This document shows positions 1-7,688 of a stretch of 29,130 nt of DNA, piece after piece. This DNA is from JAZQNF01 sp045641505 (GTDB taxonomy: Bacteria > Bacillota > Clostridia > Lachnospirales > Bianqueaceae). The stretch is from NCBI GenBank assembly GCA_045641505.1, contig JAZUHB010000087.1, forward strand, positions 1 through 29,130. Reading direction: 5' to 3'. The position numbers were made by a program, and so were the translations under genes. Each line of letters begins with the position of its first letter. Positions within the stretch are counted from its first letter, which is position 1. Under the pieces are notes generated by a model. That model made no database searches. It saw only the letters and a program-made list of their open reading frames with translations, and was not told where the DNA came from.

Positions 1-1526
1 AGGAGGACCCCTCCCTCCACATCCGCTGGAACGACCGGCTGAAGGAAATCGAAATCGACCTGATGGGCGAGATCCAGACCGAGGTGATCGAAAGCCTCGC
101 GCTGGAGCGCTTCGGGCTCCGCATAAACGTCGAAGAAGGCCGCGTCCTCTATAAGGAGACGGTCGTCACTGCCGTGGAGGGCGTCGGCCACTACGAGCCC
201 CTCCGCCATTACGCCGAGGTGCATCTGCTGATCGAGCCCCTGCCCGCGGGCTCCGGGATCGAACTCCGAAGCTGCGTCAGCGCCGACAGGCTGGCGACGA
301 ACTGGCAGCGGCTGATCCTCACCCACCTCGCGGAAAAGACTCATCCGGGTGTCCTCACCGGCGCCCCGCTGACCGACGTCCGGATCACTCTGGCCGCCGG
401 CCGCGATCACGAAAAGCATACCGAGGGCGGCGATTTCCGCCAGGCAACCTACCGGGCGCTCCGCCAGGGCCTGATGGAGGCCCGCGAGGCCGGTGCCTGC
501 CGTCTGCTCGAGCCCTTCTACGCCTTCCGGCTGGAGCTTCCCGCCGAGCAGCTGGGCCGTGCGATGACCGAGCTCCGCCTCCGCCACGCGGAGATGGACG
601 CGCCCGAGACCGAAGGCAGTGTCTCCCGCCTGAGCGGCAAGGCCCCCGTCGCCTCGCTCAACGGCTACGCCCAGGAGCTCCGCGCCTACACCGGCGGCCG
701 CGGTCAGCTCTTTCTCGAGCCCGCCGGCTACGGTCCCTGCCACGACGCGGAGGACCGGATCGCCGCGGCCGGCTACGATCCCCGCGCCGACCTGGAGAAC
801 ACGCCGGATTCCGTCTTCTGCTCCCACGGCGCCGGCCGCCCCGTCCCCTGGAACGAGGTCCGGCAGTACATGCATCTCCCCTCCGTCCTGAAGCCGGAGA
901 AGCCCGCCGCCGATCCCGCGCGAAAGCCCGGCTCTTCCGCGCCCGTCCCGATCGACGACCGGGAGCTGGAGGAAATCATGGCCCGCGAGTTCGGCCCGAT
1001 CAAGCGTCCCCTCCTCACCAAAACAGAGCGCGCGCTGTACCGTCCGGACGAAACGCCCTCGGCCGACCACGTCGAGCTCTACAAGAACAACTTCTTCCTG
1101 ATCGACGGCTACAATCTGATCTTCTCCTGGGACGAGCTCAAGGCGACCGCCGCGGACGACCTGGGTCTCGCCCGCGAAAAGCTCCTGACCGCCCTCGCGA
1201 ACTATCAGGCCTTCACCGGCTGCAAAATGGCCGTGATCTTCGACGGCTACCGTCTCCCCGGCGGCGAGGGTGAGCGCAGCGACGTAGGCGGCGTGCACGT
1301 GGTCTTCACGAAGGAGCACGAGACCGCCGACGCCTACATCGAACGTTTCGTGAACGAGCTGGGCAAAAACGAGCGGGTGCGGGTCGTCACCTCCGACGGC
1401 ATGATCCAGCTGGGCGCTCTCCGCGCGGGCGTGCTGCGCATGTCCAGCCGGGAATTTCGGGCCGAAATCGGCCGGGTTCTGAAGGAAATCGACCTATTCC
1501 TGGAAAAACTTGCAAATAAACCTTGA
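1..1526 (+). CDS. Tet(M)/EF-G-like ribosomal protection GTPase fused to YacP-type NYN domain (5' partial)
   Basis: The frame is open to the left edge (reading from base 3), so the N-terminal GTPase domain lies outside the window. The visible start resembles the end of EF-G/Tet domain III (an EDPSL motif). Domains IV and V of the Tet(M)/Tet(O) family follow, with stretches such as HLLIEPLPAGSG and LLEPFYAFRLELP and the terminal FTxGxG-like YTGGRGQ. After a Pro/Ala-rich linker (about 890-1060), a second domain begins at about 1090. It carries the YacP/Rae1-type NYN signatures LIDGYN, VIFDGY, HETADAYIE and VTSDG, whose acidic residues form the metal site of this RNase family. The family moves tetracycline or stalled factors off the ribosome, and YacP/Rae1 cleaves mRNA in the ribosomal A site. 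A combined ribosome-rescue role is inferred. The fusion is a lineage trait seen in Clostridia, and tetracycline resistance should not be assumed. The TGA stop lies inside the -35 box of the following tRNA promoter. Confidence 0.88.
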   Translation, partial: EDPSLHIRWNDRLKEIEIDLMGEIQTEVIESLALERFGLRINVEEGRVLYKETVVTAVEGVGHYEPLRHYAEVHLLIEPLPAGSGIELRSCVSADRLATNWQRLILTHLAEKTHPGVLTGAPLTDVRITLAAGRDHEKHTEGGDFRQATYRALRQGLMEAREAGACRLLEPFYAFRLELPAEQLGRAMTELRLRHAEMDAPETEGSVSRLSGKAPVASLNGYAQELRAYTGGRGQLFLEPAGYGPCHDAEDRIAAAGYDPRADLENTPDSVFCSHGAGRPVPWNEVRQYMHLPSVLKPEKPAADPARKPGSSAPVPIDDRELEEIMAREFGPIKRPLLTKTERALYRPDETPSADHVELYKNNFFLIDGYNLIFSWDELKATAADDLGLAREKLLTALANYQAFTGCKMAVIFDGYRLPGGEGERSDVGGVHVVFTKEHETADAYIERFVNELGKNERVRVVTSDGMIQLGALRAGVLRMSSREFRAEIGRVLKEIDLFLEKLANKP

Positions 1527-1551
1527 CACTGCCGGGCCCCCGTGCTAATAT
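1523..1551 (+). promoter_or_regulatory. Consensus sigma-70/SigA promoter of the tRNA cluster
   Basis: A TTGACA box at 1523-1528 is followed by a 17-base spacer and TAATAT at 1546-1551. The -35 box contains the TGA stop of the preceding gene. The first tRNA starts 45 bases after the -10 box. Confidence 0.85.
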
Positions 1552-1596
1552 ATCTAGCGTCGCCAAAAGATAACAAGGCGGCCGGGAAGCCCAACT

Positions 1597-1682
1597 GCCG
1601 GTGTGGCGGAACAGGCAGACGCACGGGACTTAAAATCCCGCGGTCCTAATCGACCGTACCGGTTCGATCCCGGTCACCGGCA
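1597..1682 (+). tRNA. tRNA-Leu (anticodon UAA)
   Basis: This is a class II tRNA with acceptor strands GCCGGTG and CACCGGC, a long variable arm, and the T arm ACCGG-TTCGATC-CCGGT. The anticodon loop CTTAAAA puts TAA at 1631-1633. The discriminator is A1682 and no CCA is encoded. It is the first of four tRNAs on one transcript. Confidence 0.95.
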
Positions 1683-1689
1683 CGTACTT

Positions 1690-1762
1690 GCCCAGATAGC
1701 TCAGTTGGTAGAGCAGGGGACTGAAAATCCCCGTGTCACTGGTTCGATTCCGGGTCTGGGCA
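1690..1762 (+). tRNA. tRNA-Phe (anticodon GAA)
   Basis: A 73-base cloverleaf with acceptor GCCCAGA/TCTGGGC, anticodon stem GGGGA/TCCCC, and GAA at 1723-1725. The T loop is TTCGATT. CCA is not encoded. It starts 7 bases after tRNA-Leu. Confidence 0.95.
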
Positions 1763-1825
1763 TTCGCAGAAAGCTCCGCTCTCTGCATCGTACTCCAACT
1801 TCGTTCTACCGTTACCCCACTACTT

Positions 1826-1896
1826 GCGGGTGTAGTTCAATGGTAGAACACCAGCCTTCCAAGCTGGACACGGGGGTCCGATTCCCCTCACCCGCT
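1826..1896 (+). tRNA. tRNA-Gly (anticodon UCC)
   Basis: A 71-base cloverleaf with acceptor GCGGGTG/CACCCGC, anticodon stem CCAGC/GCTGG, and TCC at 1858-1860. The discriminator is T and CCA is not encoded. A 63-base spacer without a recognisable feature separates it from tRNA-Phe. Confidence 0.95.
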
Positions 1897-1899
1897 TAT

Positions 1900-1973
1900 G
1901 CGCGCATAGCTCAGCTGGATAGAGCGTCTGGCTACGGACCAGAAGGCCGCGGGTTCGAATCCTGCTGCACGCA
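1900..1973 (+). tRNA. tRNA-Arg (anticodon ACG)
   Basis: A 74-base cloverleaf with anticodon stem TCTGG/CCAGA and ACG at 1934-1936, which is read as ICG after A-to-I editing. The acceptor strands GCGCGCA and TGCACGC pair except for a C-A mismatch at position 4-69 (C1903 and A1969). CCA is not encoded. It begins 3 bases after tRNA-Gly. Confidence 0.93.
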
Positions 1974-1983
1974 ATCGAAAAAG

Positions 1984-2010
1984 CCACTTGCAGAAGCAAG
2001 TGGTTTTTTT
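1984..2010. terminator. Intrinsic terminator, probably bidirectional
   Basis: A perfect 8-bp stem, CCACTTGC/GCAAGTGG, with an AGAA loop is followed by seven T on the + strand, ending the tRNA transcript. An A-run just upstream gives a U-run on the other strand, so it can also end the minus-strand esterase gene at 2036. Confidence 0.9.
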
Positions 2011-2035
2011 GTGTCCGAAACACGGGAAACCCGCG

Positions 2036-2929
2036 TCAGCAATACTTTTTGAAAAACGCGGCGATGTCGCCGTTGGCCTCCCTGCTCTCCTCCCACTCGG
2101 GATAGAGCACGTGGAAGACATGCTCCAGCTTCCGGCTCCGGCCGACGTATTCCCGGTACTCGAAGGGCCGCCCCATCTCCGCGAGCGCCGCGCCGAGGAG
2201 CTTGTCCTCCGCGTAGAGCAGCGTGTCCTCCGGCGTCGCGGTCACGATGAGCGGCGGGTACGCCGAGTCCTTCATCAGCCGGAGCACGTCCGACTTCTCG
2301 AAGAAATCCTTCCCGGCCTTCCGCGGGACGGCCATGCGGTTCAGGAGCTTCATCAGGGGCTCCTCCGGATGCTCGCGGAAGCGGATCGCCGGGCAGCTCG
2401 GCGCGACGGCGCGGACCTCCGTCTCCGGGAGCGTCACGCCGTAGTACCCGCGAAGCGCGGGATTGCCCATGAGCATCGCCCAGAGCAGCACCAGATGGCC
2501 GCCGGCGGAATCGCCCGTGAGAAACACCCTCTCCGCGTCCAGGCCGTACTCCTCCGCGTGCGCGGGGATCCAGCGGAGGATCTCTCCGATCTCCCGGAGC
2601 TCCGTGCCGAAGTCGCCCTCCGGGAACAGCGTGTACTCGCCGTTCACCACCCGGAAGCCCTGCTGCGCGAAGGCACGGCAGTGCAGCCGGTTGATCTTCT
2701 TCTCGCAGGCCGCGTAGCCACCGCCGTGGATCTCGACGATGACGGGCAGCCGCCCCTCCTCCGCCGGCCCGATTACGTCCAGCGTGTGACGCGGATCGCC
2801 GTCCGGGAGATACGGCAGGTCGTACGTCTCGGCGAGCCCCTCGCCGAACAGCCCGCCGCGCCCGTTCCTCATCCGTTTGCGCTCCATCCCGCGCTGCGCC
2901 GCGCGGTAGATCATCACCAAAGGTTTCAT
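2036..2929 (-). CDS. Alpha/beta hydrolase, HSL-type esterase/lipase
   Basis: A predicted cytoplasmic serine esterase of about 297 residues. It carries the oxyanion-hole motif HGGGY (about 68-72), the nucleophile elbow GDSAGG (Ser about 141), a downstream acid in TPEDTLL (Asp about 235), and a catalytic His in LEHVFH (about 270 or 273). This order is that of the hormone-sensitive-lipase (BD-FAE/Aes-like) esterases, which hydrolyse short-chain acyl esters. The natural substrate cannot be read from the sequence. The ATG at 2929 is preferred because AGGTG lies 6-7 bases before it. A GTG at 2938 would add three residues. The gene is monocistronic and diverges from the aminotransferase gene. Confidence 0.9.
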   Translation of the reverse strand: MKPLVMIYRAAQRGMERKRMRNGRGGLFGEGLAETYDLPYLPDGDPRHTLDVIGPAEEGRLPVIVEIHGGGYAACEKKINRLHCRAFAQQGFRVVNGEYTLFPEGDFGTELREIGEILRWIPAHAEEYGLDAERVFLTGDSAGGHLVLLWAMLMGNPALRGYYGVTLPETEVRAVAPSCPAIRFREHPEEPLMKLLNRMAVPRKAGKDFFEKSDVLRLMKDSAYPPLIVTATPEDTLLYAEDKLLGAALAEMGRPFEYREYVGRSRKLEHVFHVLYPEWEESREANGDIAAFFKKYC

Positions 2930-2944
2930 CACGTTCACCTCGCT

Positions 2945-2960
2945 TTTTCTTCAGTATAGC
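2945..2960 (-). promoter_or_regulatory. Putative promoter of the esterase gene, with an element shared with the kinase promoter
   Basis: On the minus strand an extended -10 box, TGCTATACT (TATACT at 2953-2958), is followed by GAAGAAAA. No good -35 box is present. The sequence GCTATACTGAAGAAAA is identical to that at 8792-8807 in front of the kinase operon. Confidence 0.55.
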
Positions 2961-3001
2961 ACGCGGGGCGCCGCCGAAAAAGTCATTTTCGCGCGGGATA
3001 C

Positions 3002-3029
3002 TTGTTTTTCCCCGCGAAAAAGGTATAAT
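3002..3029 (+). promoter_or_regulatory. Putative promoter of the aminotransferase operon
   Basis: TTGTTT at 3002-3007 is followed by a 16-base spacer and a perfect TATAAT at 3024-3029, 35 bases before the chosen start codon. Confidence 0.6.
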
Positions 3030-3064
3030 TCAGGAATGAAATCCTTCTCATGAAAGGAACGAAC

Positions 3065-3913
3065 ATGCAAAACATCGCTTATTATAACGGCCGGACCGGC
3101 GCTCCCGAGGAACTCACCGTTCCCTTCCTGGACCGTGCCCTTTTCTTCGGCGACGGCTGCTACGACGCCGCCTTCGTGATCGACGGCCGCCCCGTCGACC
3201 TCGAGGACCACGTGACCCGCTTCTTCAACAGCATGCGCATGATGAAGATCGTGCCCGATTTCACGCGCGAAGAGCTCGAAGAGATCCTGCTGGGCCTGAA
3301 CGCGCAGATCTCCGCGCCCGCCGCGATGATCTACTGGCAGGTCAGCCGCGGCACCGCGCCCCGCACGCATTTCTTCCCGCCCGAGGGCACCAAACCGAAC
3401 CTGCTGGCCACCGTCAGCGCGAAGAAGCTGCCGGACGTCCTCACGCCCGTCGACTTCATCACCGTCGAGGACAAGCGTCATCACTTCTGCAACGTGAAGA
3501 CCCTGAACCTCTTCGGCAACGTCATGGCGAATCAGGCGGCCCACGAGGCCGGCGCCTACGAGGCGATCTTCATCCGCCCCGACGGCTTCGTCACCGAGGG
3601 CAGCCACACCAACTGCATGATTCTGAAGGACGGCGTCCTCTACACCCACGAGGACGGCGAGCTGATCCTGCCCGGCATCACCAAGAAGGCGGTGCTCGCC
3701 TGCGTGCGCGAGCTGGGCATCCCCGTCGCCGAGCGCGCCTTCACCCGCGAAGAGCTCTGGGCCGCCGACGAGATCTTCGTCACCGGCTCCTCCACCTTCA
3801 CCAAGCGCGGCAAGACCCTCGACGGCACTCCCGTCGGCATGAAGGACAGCGAGACCTACGAGCGCATCGCCCGCGCCTTCTGGAAGCACGCCACCGGCCG
3901 CGAGCTGGACTGA
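3065..3913 (+). CDS. dat: D-amino acid aminotransferase-like, PLP fold type IV
   Basis: A 282-residue class IV aminotransferase of normal family length. The PLP-binding lysine is in NVKTLNL at Lys145, the same number as in the Bacillus enzyme. EGSHTN (about 178-183) supplies the cofactor-contacting Glu, and YWQVSRGTAPRTH (about 90-102) matches the carboxylate-trap loop of D-alanine aminotransferases. These enzymes interconvert D-alanine and D-glutamate with their keto acids, feeding peptidoglycan synthesis. A branched-chain or 4-amino-4-deoxychorismate role is less likely given the RGTAPRTH loop. The ATG at 3065 is chosen because AAAGGA lies 6 bases upstream; an in-frame ATG at 3050 contains that ribosome binding site. 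The next gene starts 10 bases after the stop, suggesting one operon. Confidence 0.87.
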   Translation: MQNIAYYNGRTGAPEELTVPFLDRALFFGDGCYDAAFVIDGRPVDLEDHVTRFFNSMRMMKIVPDFTREELEEILLGLNAQISAPAAMIYWQVSRGTAPRTHFFPPEGTKPNLLATVSAKKLPDVLTPVDFITVEDKRHHFCNVKTLNLFGNVMANQAAHEAGAYEAIFIRPDGFVTEGSHTNCMILKDGVLYTHEDGELILPGITKKAVLACVRELGIPVAERAFTREELWAADEIFVTGSSTFTKRGKTLDGTPVGMKDSETYERIARAFWKHATGRELD

Positions 3914-3923
3914 CCCCGCGAAC

Positions 3924-4973
3924 ATGAATTATCTTCCTCTGCCTGCCGTGCCCGAAAAGGGCCTCTGGTACACTCTCTCACCGGAACGGGCGGCGTGCGC
4001 TGACGGCACGCCTTATTTCGCGTTCGTGAAAGAGGGCTCGCCGGAGGACCTCCTGATCTACTTTTCCGGCGGCGGCGTGGCGGTGAACGCCTACATGGAG
4101 GCGCGCCCGCATCTGCCCGGCAACCCCGCGGGCGAGCACTACTACCGTCCCTCCTGCGTCCCCTTCTGCGACGAGATCCCCGGCGCCGGCGTGATGAGCA
4201 CGGACCCCGCGAATCCCTTCGCTGACTTCACGGTGATCGCGCTGAACTACGCGAGCGGCGATTTCTACGTGGGCGCCGGCGAGCAGACCGTCCCCTTCCC
4301 GGACGGCAGCGAGCGCCGCGTCCTCCATCACGGCTTCGTGAACTACGAGCTGGTGATGCGCGAGGTGAAGCGCCGCTACCCGGCCCCCCAACGCATCCTG
4401 ATCTGCGGCTGCAGCGCCGGCGGCTTCGGCGTCAGCATGCTCGCCGCGGACCTCGCCGACCTCTACGCCGACTGCCCGAACATCACGGTCTGCGCCGACA
4501 GCCCCCTGCTCCTCTACGACTGGAAGGAGGCCCTCAGCCGCTGGGGCGCGCCGGAGGTCCTGCGGGAGCGCTGCGCGAGCGAGGACCTCGCCCTCGACCA
4601 CCTCAGCTTCCTGCACCGCGAGCACCCGAACGTGAAACTCCTCTACGCCTGCTCGCTCCGGGACAACACCCTGAGCGCTTTCCAGAACGCGCTCGACGGC
4701 GGGATCCGCACGGCCGAGCCCAATGACGGCCTCCGCTTCACGGCCCGGCTCCGCGCCTCTGTCGCGGCTCTCCGCGAGCGCATCCCCGGCATGGGCTTCC
4801 TGATCTTCGACATCCCGCTGACCCGCACGAGCCCGATGACCCGGCACCAGATTCTGAACTGCCCTCACGTTTTCACGCCCCTCGACGGCTCGACCCGCGC
4901 GGTCGACTGGCTGATGGCCGCCGTGGACGGCTCGGTCACGAGCCTCGGGCTGGAGTACCTGTTCGAGGAGTAA
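3924..4973 (+). CDS. Pectin acetylesterase/NOTUM-family carboxylesterase-like hydrolase
   Basis: A 349-residue serine hydrolase. Family landmarks are SGGG (48-51, oxyanion loop), NYASGD (108-113, matching the CSGD/CSSD block), GCSAGG (162-167, nucleophile Ser164), a likely acid in LRDN (Asp247) and a likely His in TRHQIL (His308). Pectin acetylesterases and NOTUM remove acyl groups from polysaccharide or protein. No signal peptide is visible, so this homologue appears cytoplasmic, which is unlike most characterised members. Its substrate is therefore open; a deacetylase of imported oligosaccharides is one possibility. It follows dat by 10 bases and is read into array A. Confidence 0.78.
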   Translation: MNYLPLPAVPEKGLWYTLSPERAACADGTPYFAFVKEGSPEDLLIYFSGGGVAVNAYMEARPHLPGNPAGEHYYRPSCVPFCDEIPGAGVMSTDPANPFADFTVIALNYASGDFYVGAGEQTVPFPDGSERRVLHHGFVNYELVMREVKRRYPAPQRILICGCSAGGFGVSMLAADLADLYADCPNITVCADSPLLLYDWKEALSRWGAPEVLRERCASEDLALDHLSFLHREHPNVKLLYACSLRDNTLSAFQNALDGGIRTAEPNDGLRFTARLRASVAALRERIPGMGFLIFDIPLTRTSPMTRHQILNCPHVFTPLDGSTRAVDWLMAAVDGSVTSLGLEYLFEE

Positions 4974-5060
4974 AGGCGGCGGAAAACACAGGGTAGCATC
5001 GCCCCTGCGAAACCGTAACTCGGAACGGCCCCGCTGAACTTCAGCGCGGAAGCCGAAAAA

Positions 5061-5391
5061 TGCTACAGTATCGTCGAAAAACGCAAATACTGTAGCAACC
5101 CCCGGGAACAAAATCCGAAAATTGCTACAGTATCTGCGGAAATCGCAAATACTGTAGCAACCCATCCGATGAAAAAACAAAAAAATGCTACAGTATCTGC
5201 GAAAAACGCGGATACTGTAGCATTTTTCTTTTCATATCAGAGCCGGCAACACCGGCGGCAGGCGAAACGAGCCTTCCCTCGGTCCCAAAACTACTACAGA
5301 AAATCGAAAAACGCCGGATACTGTAGCAATTTTATCGCAAATCAATTTTCGCCCTGCTACAGTATTTGCAAAAACGGCCAATACTGTAGCA
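5061..5391. repeat. Palindrome array A: five 37-bp units with stem word TGCTACAGTAT
   Basis: Five inverted-repeat units, each exactly 37 bp, lie at 5061-5097, 5123-5159, 5186-5222, 5292-5328 and 5355-5391. Each has 11-bp arms TGCTACAGTAT/ATACTGTAGCA around a 15-base loop. The left arm of unit 4 is degraded (TACTACAGAAA). Loops differ but keep an inner GCG-AAAAA-CGC type mini-stem with paired changes. Unit starts are spaced 62, 63, 106 and 63 bp. The array fills the gap between two convergent transcription units, which runs from 4974 to 5485. No gene is credible there. A small perfect palindrome, GCTGAA-C-TTCAGC, lies to its left at about 5033-5045. Confidence 0.93.
5179..5227. terminator. Possible bidirectional terminator formed by unit 3 of array A
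   Basis: Unit 3 (5186-5222) is preceded by seven A and followed by five T, so its long hairpin has a U-run on both strands. It could end both the + strand hydrolase and the - strand MFS transcript. The other units lack this arrangement. Confidence 0.6.
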
Positions 5392-5485
5392 ATCGGAGGC
5401 AAAACACACCTCCAACTTCACTCCCAGAGGCAAATTCACCTTCCGGGCTTCGAAAACTGAGCGCAAACGCGCCCTTCCTTCTCGC

Positions 5486-6946
5486 TCACGCGTCGGCCCG
5501 CCCGCCGACCTCCTCATAATCCGTCCCCTTGGTCTCGCGCGCGTTCCGGCCGATCAGCAGGAAGGCGATGACGAGGCTCGGGACGACCGTGATCAGGCAG
5601 GGGATCCACATCGGCAGGAAGTTGATGCCCACCATCATCGTCACGGAGCCCACACCCACACCGACCAGGTAGATGAAATTGCCGGCGGCCATCACGGAAG
5701 CGCGCAGCTCCGTCGGCGTGTTCTCGGTCATCATGATCTCGATGTAATCCTTGCCGATCCAGTACGCGCCGATGTACGCGCCGTAGAAGGCGCCCACGAG
5801 CAGCGGCTTCGCGCCGGCATAGGCGCTGATCAGGAAGCCCGCGTAGCACAGGAGCGCCACCGCCGCGCCGCCCATGACCGTGACCTTGCGGCCCAGCTTG
5901 TCCGCCAGGAAGCCCGAGCAAAGCGTCAGCGTGCCGTAGAGGATCGGGTACATCACAAGTGCCTGGGTGATTGCCTCGGTGTCCATCCCGGCGTCGTTCA
6001 TCAGCGGCTGATAATAGCTGCTCATCGTCGTCATGCAGAGGCAGAAGACCATCTGCGCGATCATCAGCGCGCGCAGCTGACGGTTCGTGAAAATCAGCTT
6101 GATGGCCGCGATGATGCTGAGCCGCGGCTCCTTCGCGGGCCCAGCCGCAGCCTCCGCGGGAACCGCAGCCGCCGCCTCAGAAGCAGCATCCGCCCCCGCT
6201 TCGCCGCGCATCCGCGCCTCCAGCACCTCACAGCGCTTCTCCGCGAACGGGCGGGTCTCCCGGGCGATCAGAATCACCAGGAGCGCCATCGCCAGGCCGA
6301 AGAAGCCGGGGATCCCGAAGATATTCCGCCACTTCGCGCCGTCGTTTCCCATCATCGCCTGCCGCAGCATCGGGATGAAAATCGTGCCGTAGAGGCCCGC
6401 CGCCTTCGCCAGGCTGTAGTAGGTGGTACGCTTGTCGCGCGGCGACTCCTCCAGCACGTAGAGAATCTGCATGTCATGCCCCAGGAAGAAGTGGCAGACG
6501 GTATTGCCGATCAGATAGACGATATAATTCCGCGAGAAATAGACGATCACCATGCCGACGGCCATGCCCAGCGTGGAGATCACGAACAGGGGCTTACGGC
6601 CGACCCGGTCGCCCCAGGTCTTGTACAGCGGCGCGATGAACGAGATCGCGCTGGTGATCATGCCCAGCGACGCGTTCAGCGCGATGCCCTGCTCCAGCGT
6701 GTACGTGCGCCCCAGGAACGGCCGGCGTACGAAGAAATCCTCGATGATGTTCGTGGTCACGGTGCCGCCGGTCGTGCTCGACACCTCGTCCAGCATGTTC
6801 ACGAGGATGATTACGATGAACAGCCACCAGAAGTAGCTCCGGCCGCGGTCATTGTCCCGGATCGCCGAAAGCCGCGCGTACTCGCGCGCCTCCCGTGCCG
6901 CTTTTCCGTCACTCCGCGCTTTGCGCTTTTTCTCCGTAGATAGCAT
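5486..6946 (-). CDS. Major facilitator superfamily transporter
   Basis: A 486-residue inner-membrane transporter with about 12 hydrophobic segments; the first begins near residue 38 after a charged N-terminus. The MFS loop 2-3 signature appears as GDRVGRKP (111-118) and its counterpart as ADKLGRKV (347-354). The halves are joined by a cytoplasmic loop (about 230-275) with a long Ala/Glu-rich stretch. The substrate cannot be named. Linkage to a sugar kinase and an acyltransferase hints at a carbohydrate or a lipid precursor. The ATG at 6946 has AAGGA 8 bases upstream; a GTG at 6949 is the alternative. Its first 38 bases overlap the end of the acyltransferase gene in another frame, implying translational coupling. 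Confidence 0.9.
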   Translation of the reverse strand: MLSTEKKRKARSDGKAAREAREYARLSAIRDNDRGRSYFWWLFIVIILVNMLDEVSSTTGGTVTTNIIEDFFVRRPFLGRTYTLEQGIALNASLGMITSAISFIAPLYKTWGDRVGRKPLFVISTLGMAVGMVIVYFSRNYIVYLIGNTVCHFFLGHDMQILYVLEESPRDKRTTYYSLAKAAGLYGTIFIPMLRQAMMGNDGAKWRNIFGIPGFFGLAMALLVILIARETRPFAEKRCEVLEARMRGEAGADAASEAAAAVPAEAAAGPAKEPRLSIIAAIKLIFTNRQLRALMIAQMVFCLCMTTMSSYYQPLMNDAGMDTEAITQALVMYPILYGTLTLCSGFLADKLGRKVTVMGGAAVALLCYAGFLISAYAGAKPLLVGAFYGAYIGAYWIGKDYIEIMMTENTPTELRASVMAAGNFIYLVGVGVGSVTMMVGINFLPMWIPCLITVVPSLVIAFLLIGRNARETKGTDYEEVGGRADA

Positions 6947-7688
6947 CACTCAGTTCCTTTCGAACGGTCTCGCCGATCTCCGCCGTCTTCTTCCCCGCGA
7001 TCTCCTCAGGCTCGAGCACGCGGAGCACGTCCAGGGACACAACCGTCCGGCGCAGCGGCCAGTTGCGGCAGACCTGCTCCGTCCCCTGCACCGCGACCAC
7101 GGCGATCGGCACGTTCCCCGCCCACTGGGCAATCTTGAACACGCCGTTGCGGAAGGGCAGCAGCCCGCGCTCAGGCGTCTTGTTGCGGGTCCCCTCCGGA
7201 TACGCGCCGAAGGAAACCTCGTCGGCCTTGATATACTCCGCCGCCTGACGGATGGTCGGCAGGGCCTTGCGCGGGTCCTCCCGGTCGATGGGCAGGCAGA
7301 GGCACTTGCGCGCGATCTTCCCGAAGAAAGGAATCTTAAAGTTCGCGGGCTTGGAAATAAAGGCCAGCTTCGCCTTGCGGAAGGCGAACCAGGTCACGAT
7401 AGGGTCGAAATTGGAAACATGGTTGCCGACGAGCAGAAAACGCCGGCCCTGCTTCACCAGCCGGTCGATCTTCTCGCCGCCGGTCACCTTGACGGTAAGC
7501 ATGCCGAAAACCACGGCGATCCAGACGGCCGTGTAGAGCACCGTCCGGTAGAAGCGGCTGCTGTTCGTCTGCACCTTGCCGTTCTTCACGAAGATGCTGA
7601 TGGCGCCGAGGAACAGGAGCCCCAGGACGATGAGCCCGACGAGGCCGATAAGAATTGTCAGCAGCACCTTGCCGATGATCCGAAGCAT
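6909..7688 (-). CDS. plsC: 1-acyl-sn-glycerol-3-phosphate acyltransferase (PlsC family)
   Basis: A 259-residue protein with N-terminal membrane segments (about 8-32 and 50-65) followed by the LPLAT domain. The catalytic NHxxxxD motif is NHVSNFD (89-95), the acceptor-binding block lies near KIPFFGK (118-124), and the phosphate-binding motif is YPEGTRN (163-169). PlsC enzymes transfer a second acyl chain to lysophosphatidic acid to make phosphatidic acid. Its start codon overlaps the stop of the upstream kinase gene (TAATG), and its 3' end overlaps the MFS gene by 38 bases. It is therefore the middle gene of a coupled three-gene operon. A paralogous LPLAT acting on another lysolipid cannot be excluded. 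Confidence 0.9.
   Translation of the reverse strand: MLRIIGKVLLTILIGLVGLIVLGLLFLGAISIFVKNGKVQTNSSRFYRTVLYTAVWIAVVFGMLTVKVTGGEKIDRLVKQGRRFLLVGNHVSNFDPIVTWFAFRKAKLAFISKPANFKIPFFGKIARKCLCLPIDREDPRKALPTIRQAAEYIKADEVSFGAYPEGTRNKTPERGLLPFRNGVFKIAQWAGNVPIAVVAVQGTEQVCRNWPLRRTVVSLDVLRVLEPEEIAGKKTAEIGETVRKELSDAIYGEKAQSAE

Noticed and set aside
1..1526. Acquired tetracycline resistance gene
   Set aside because: The protein is a chromosomal fusion with a NYN domain and has the GC-rich codon use of its neighbours; no mobile element flanks it in the window.
1603..2052. 149-codon open frame across the tRNA cluster
   Set aside because: It runs through four tRNA genes and a terminator; the peptide is the usual artefact of translated tRNA DNA.
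5061..5391. CRISPR array (37-bp palindromic repeats with 25-26 bp spacers)
   Set aside because: Only the arms are conserved and the middle 15 bases of each repeat vary. The spacers resemble one another (ACCC and CCGAAAA patches), and no cas genes are present.
5169..5519. 116-codon open frame on the + strand in the array A region
   Set aside because: It is built from the palindrome units and overlaps the end of the MFS gene; no ribosome binding site or domain.
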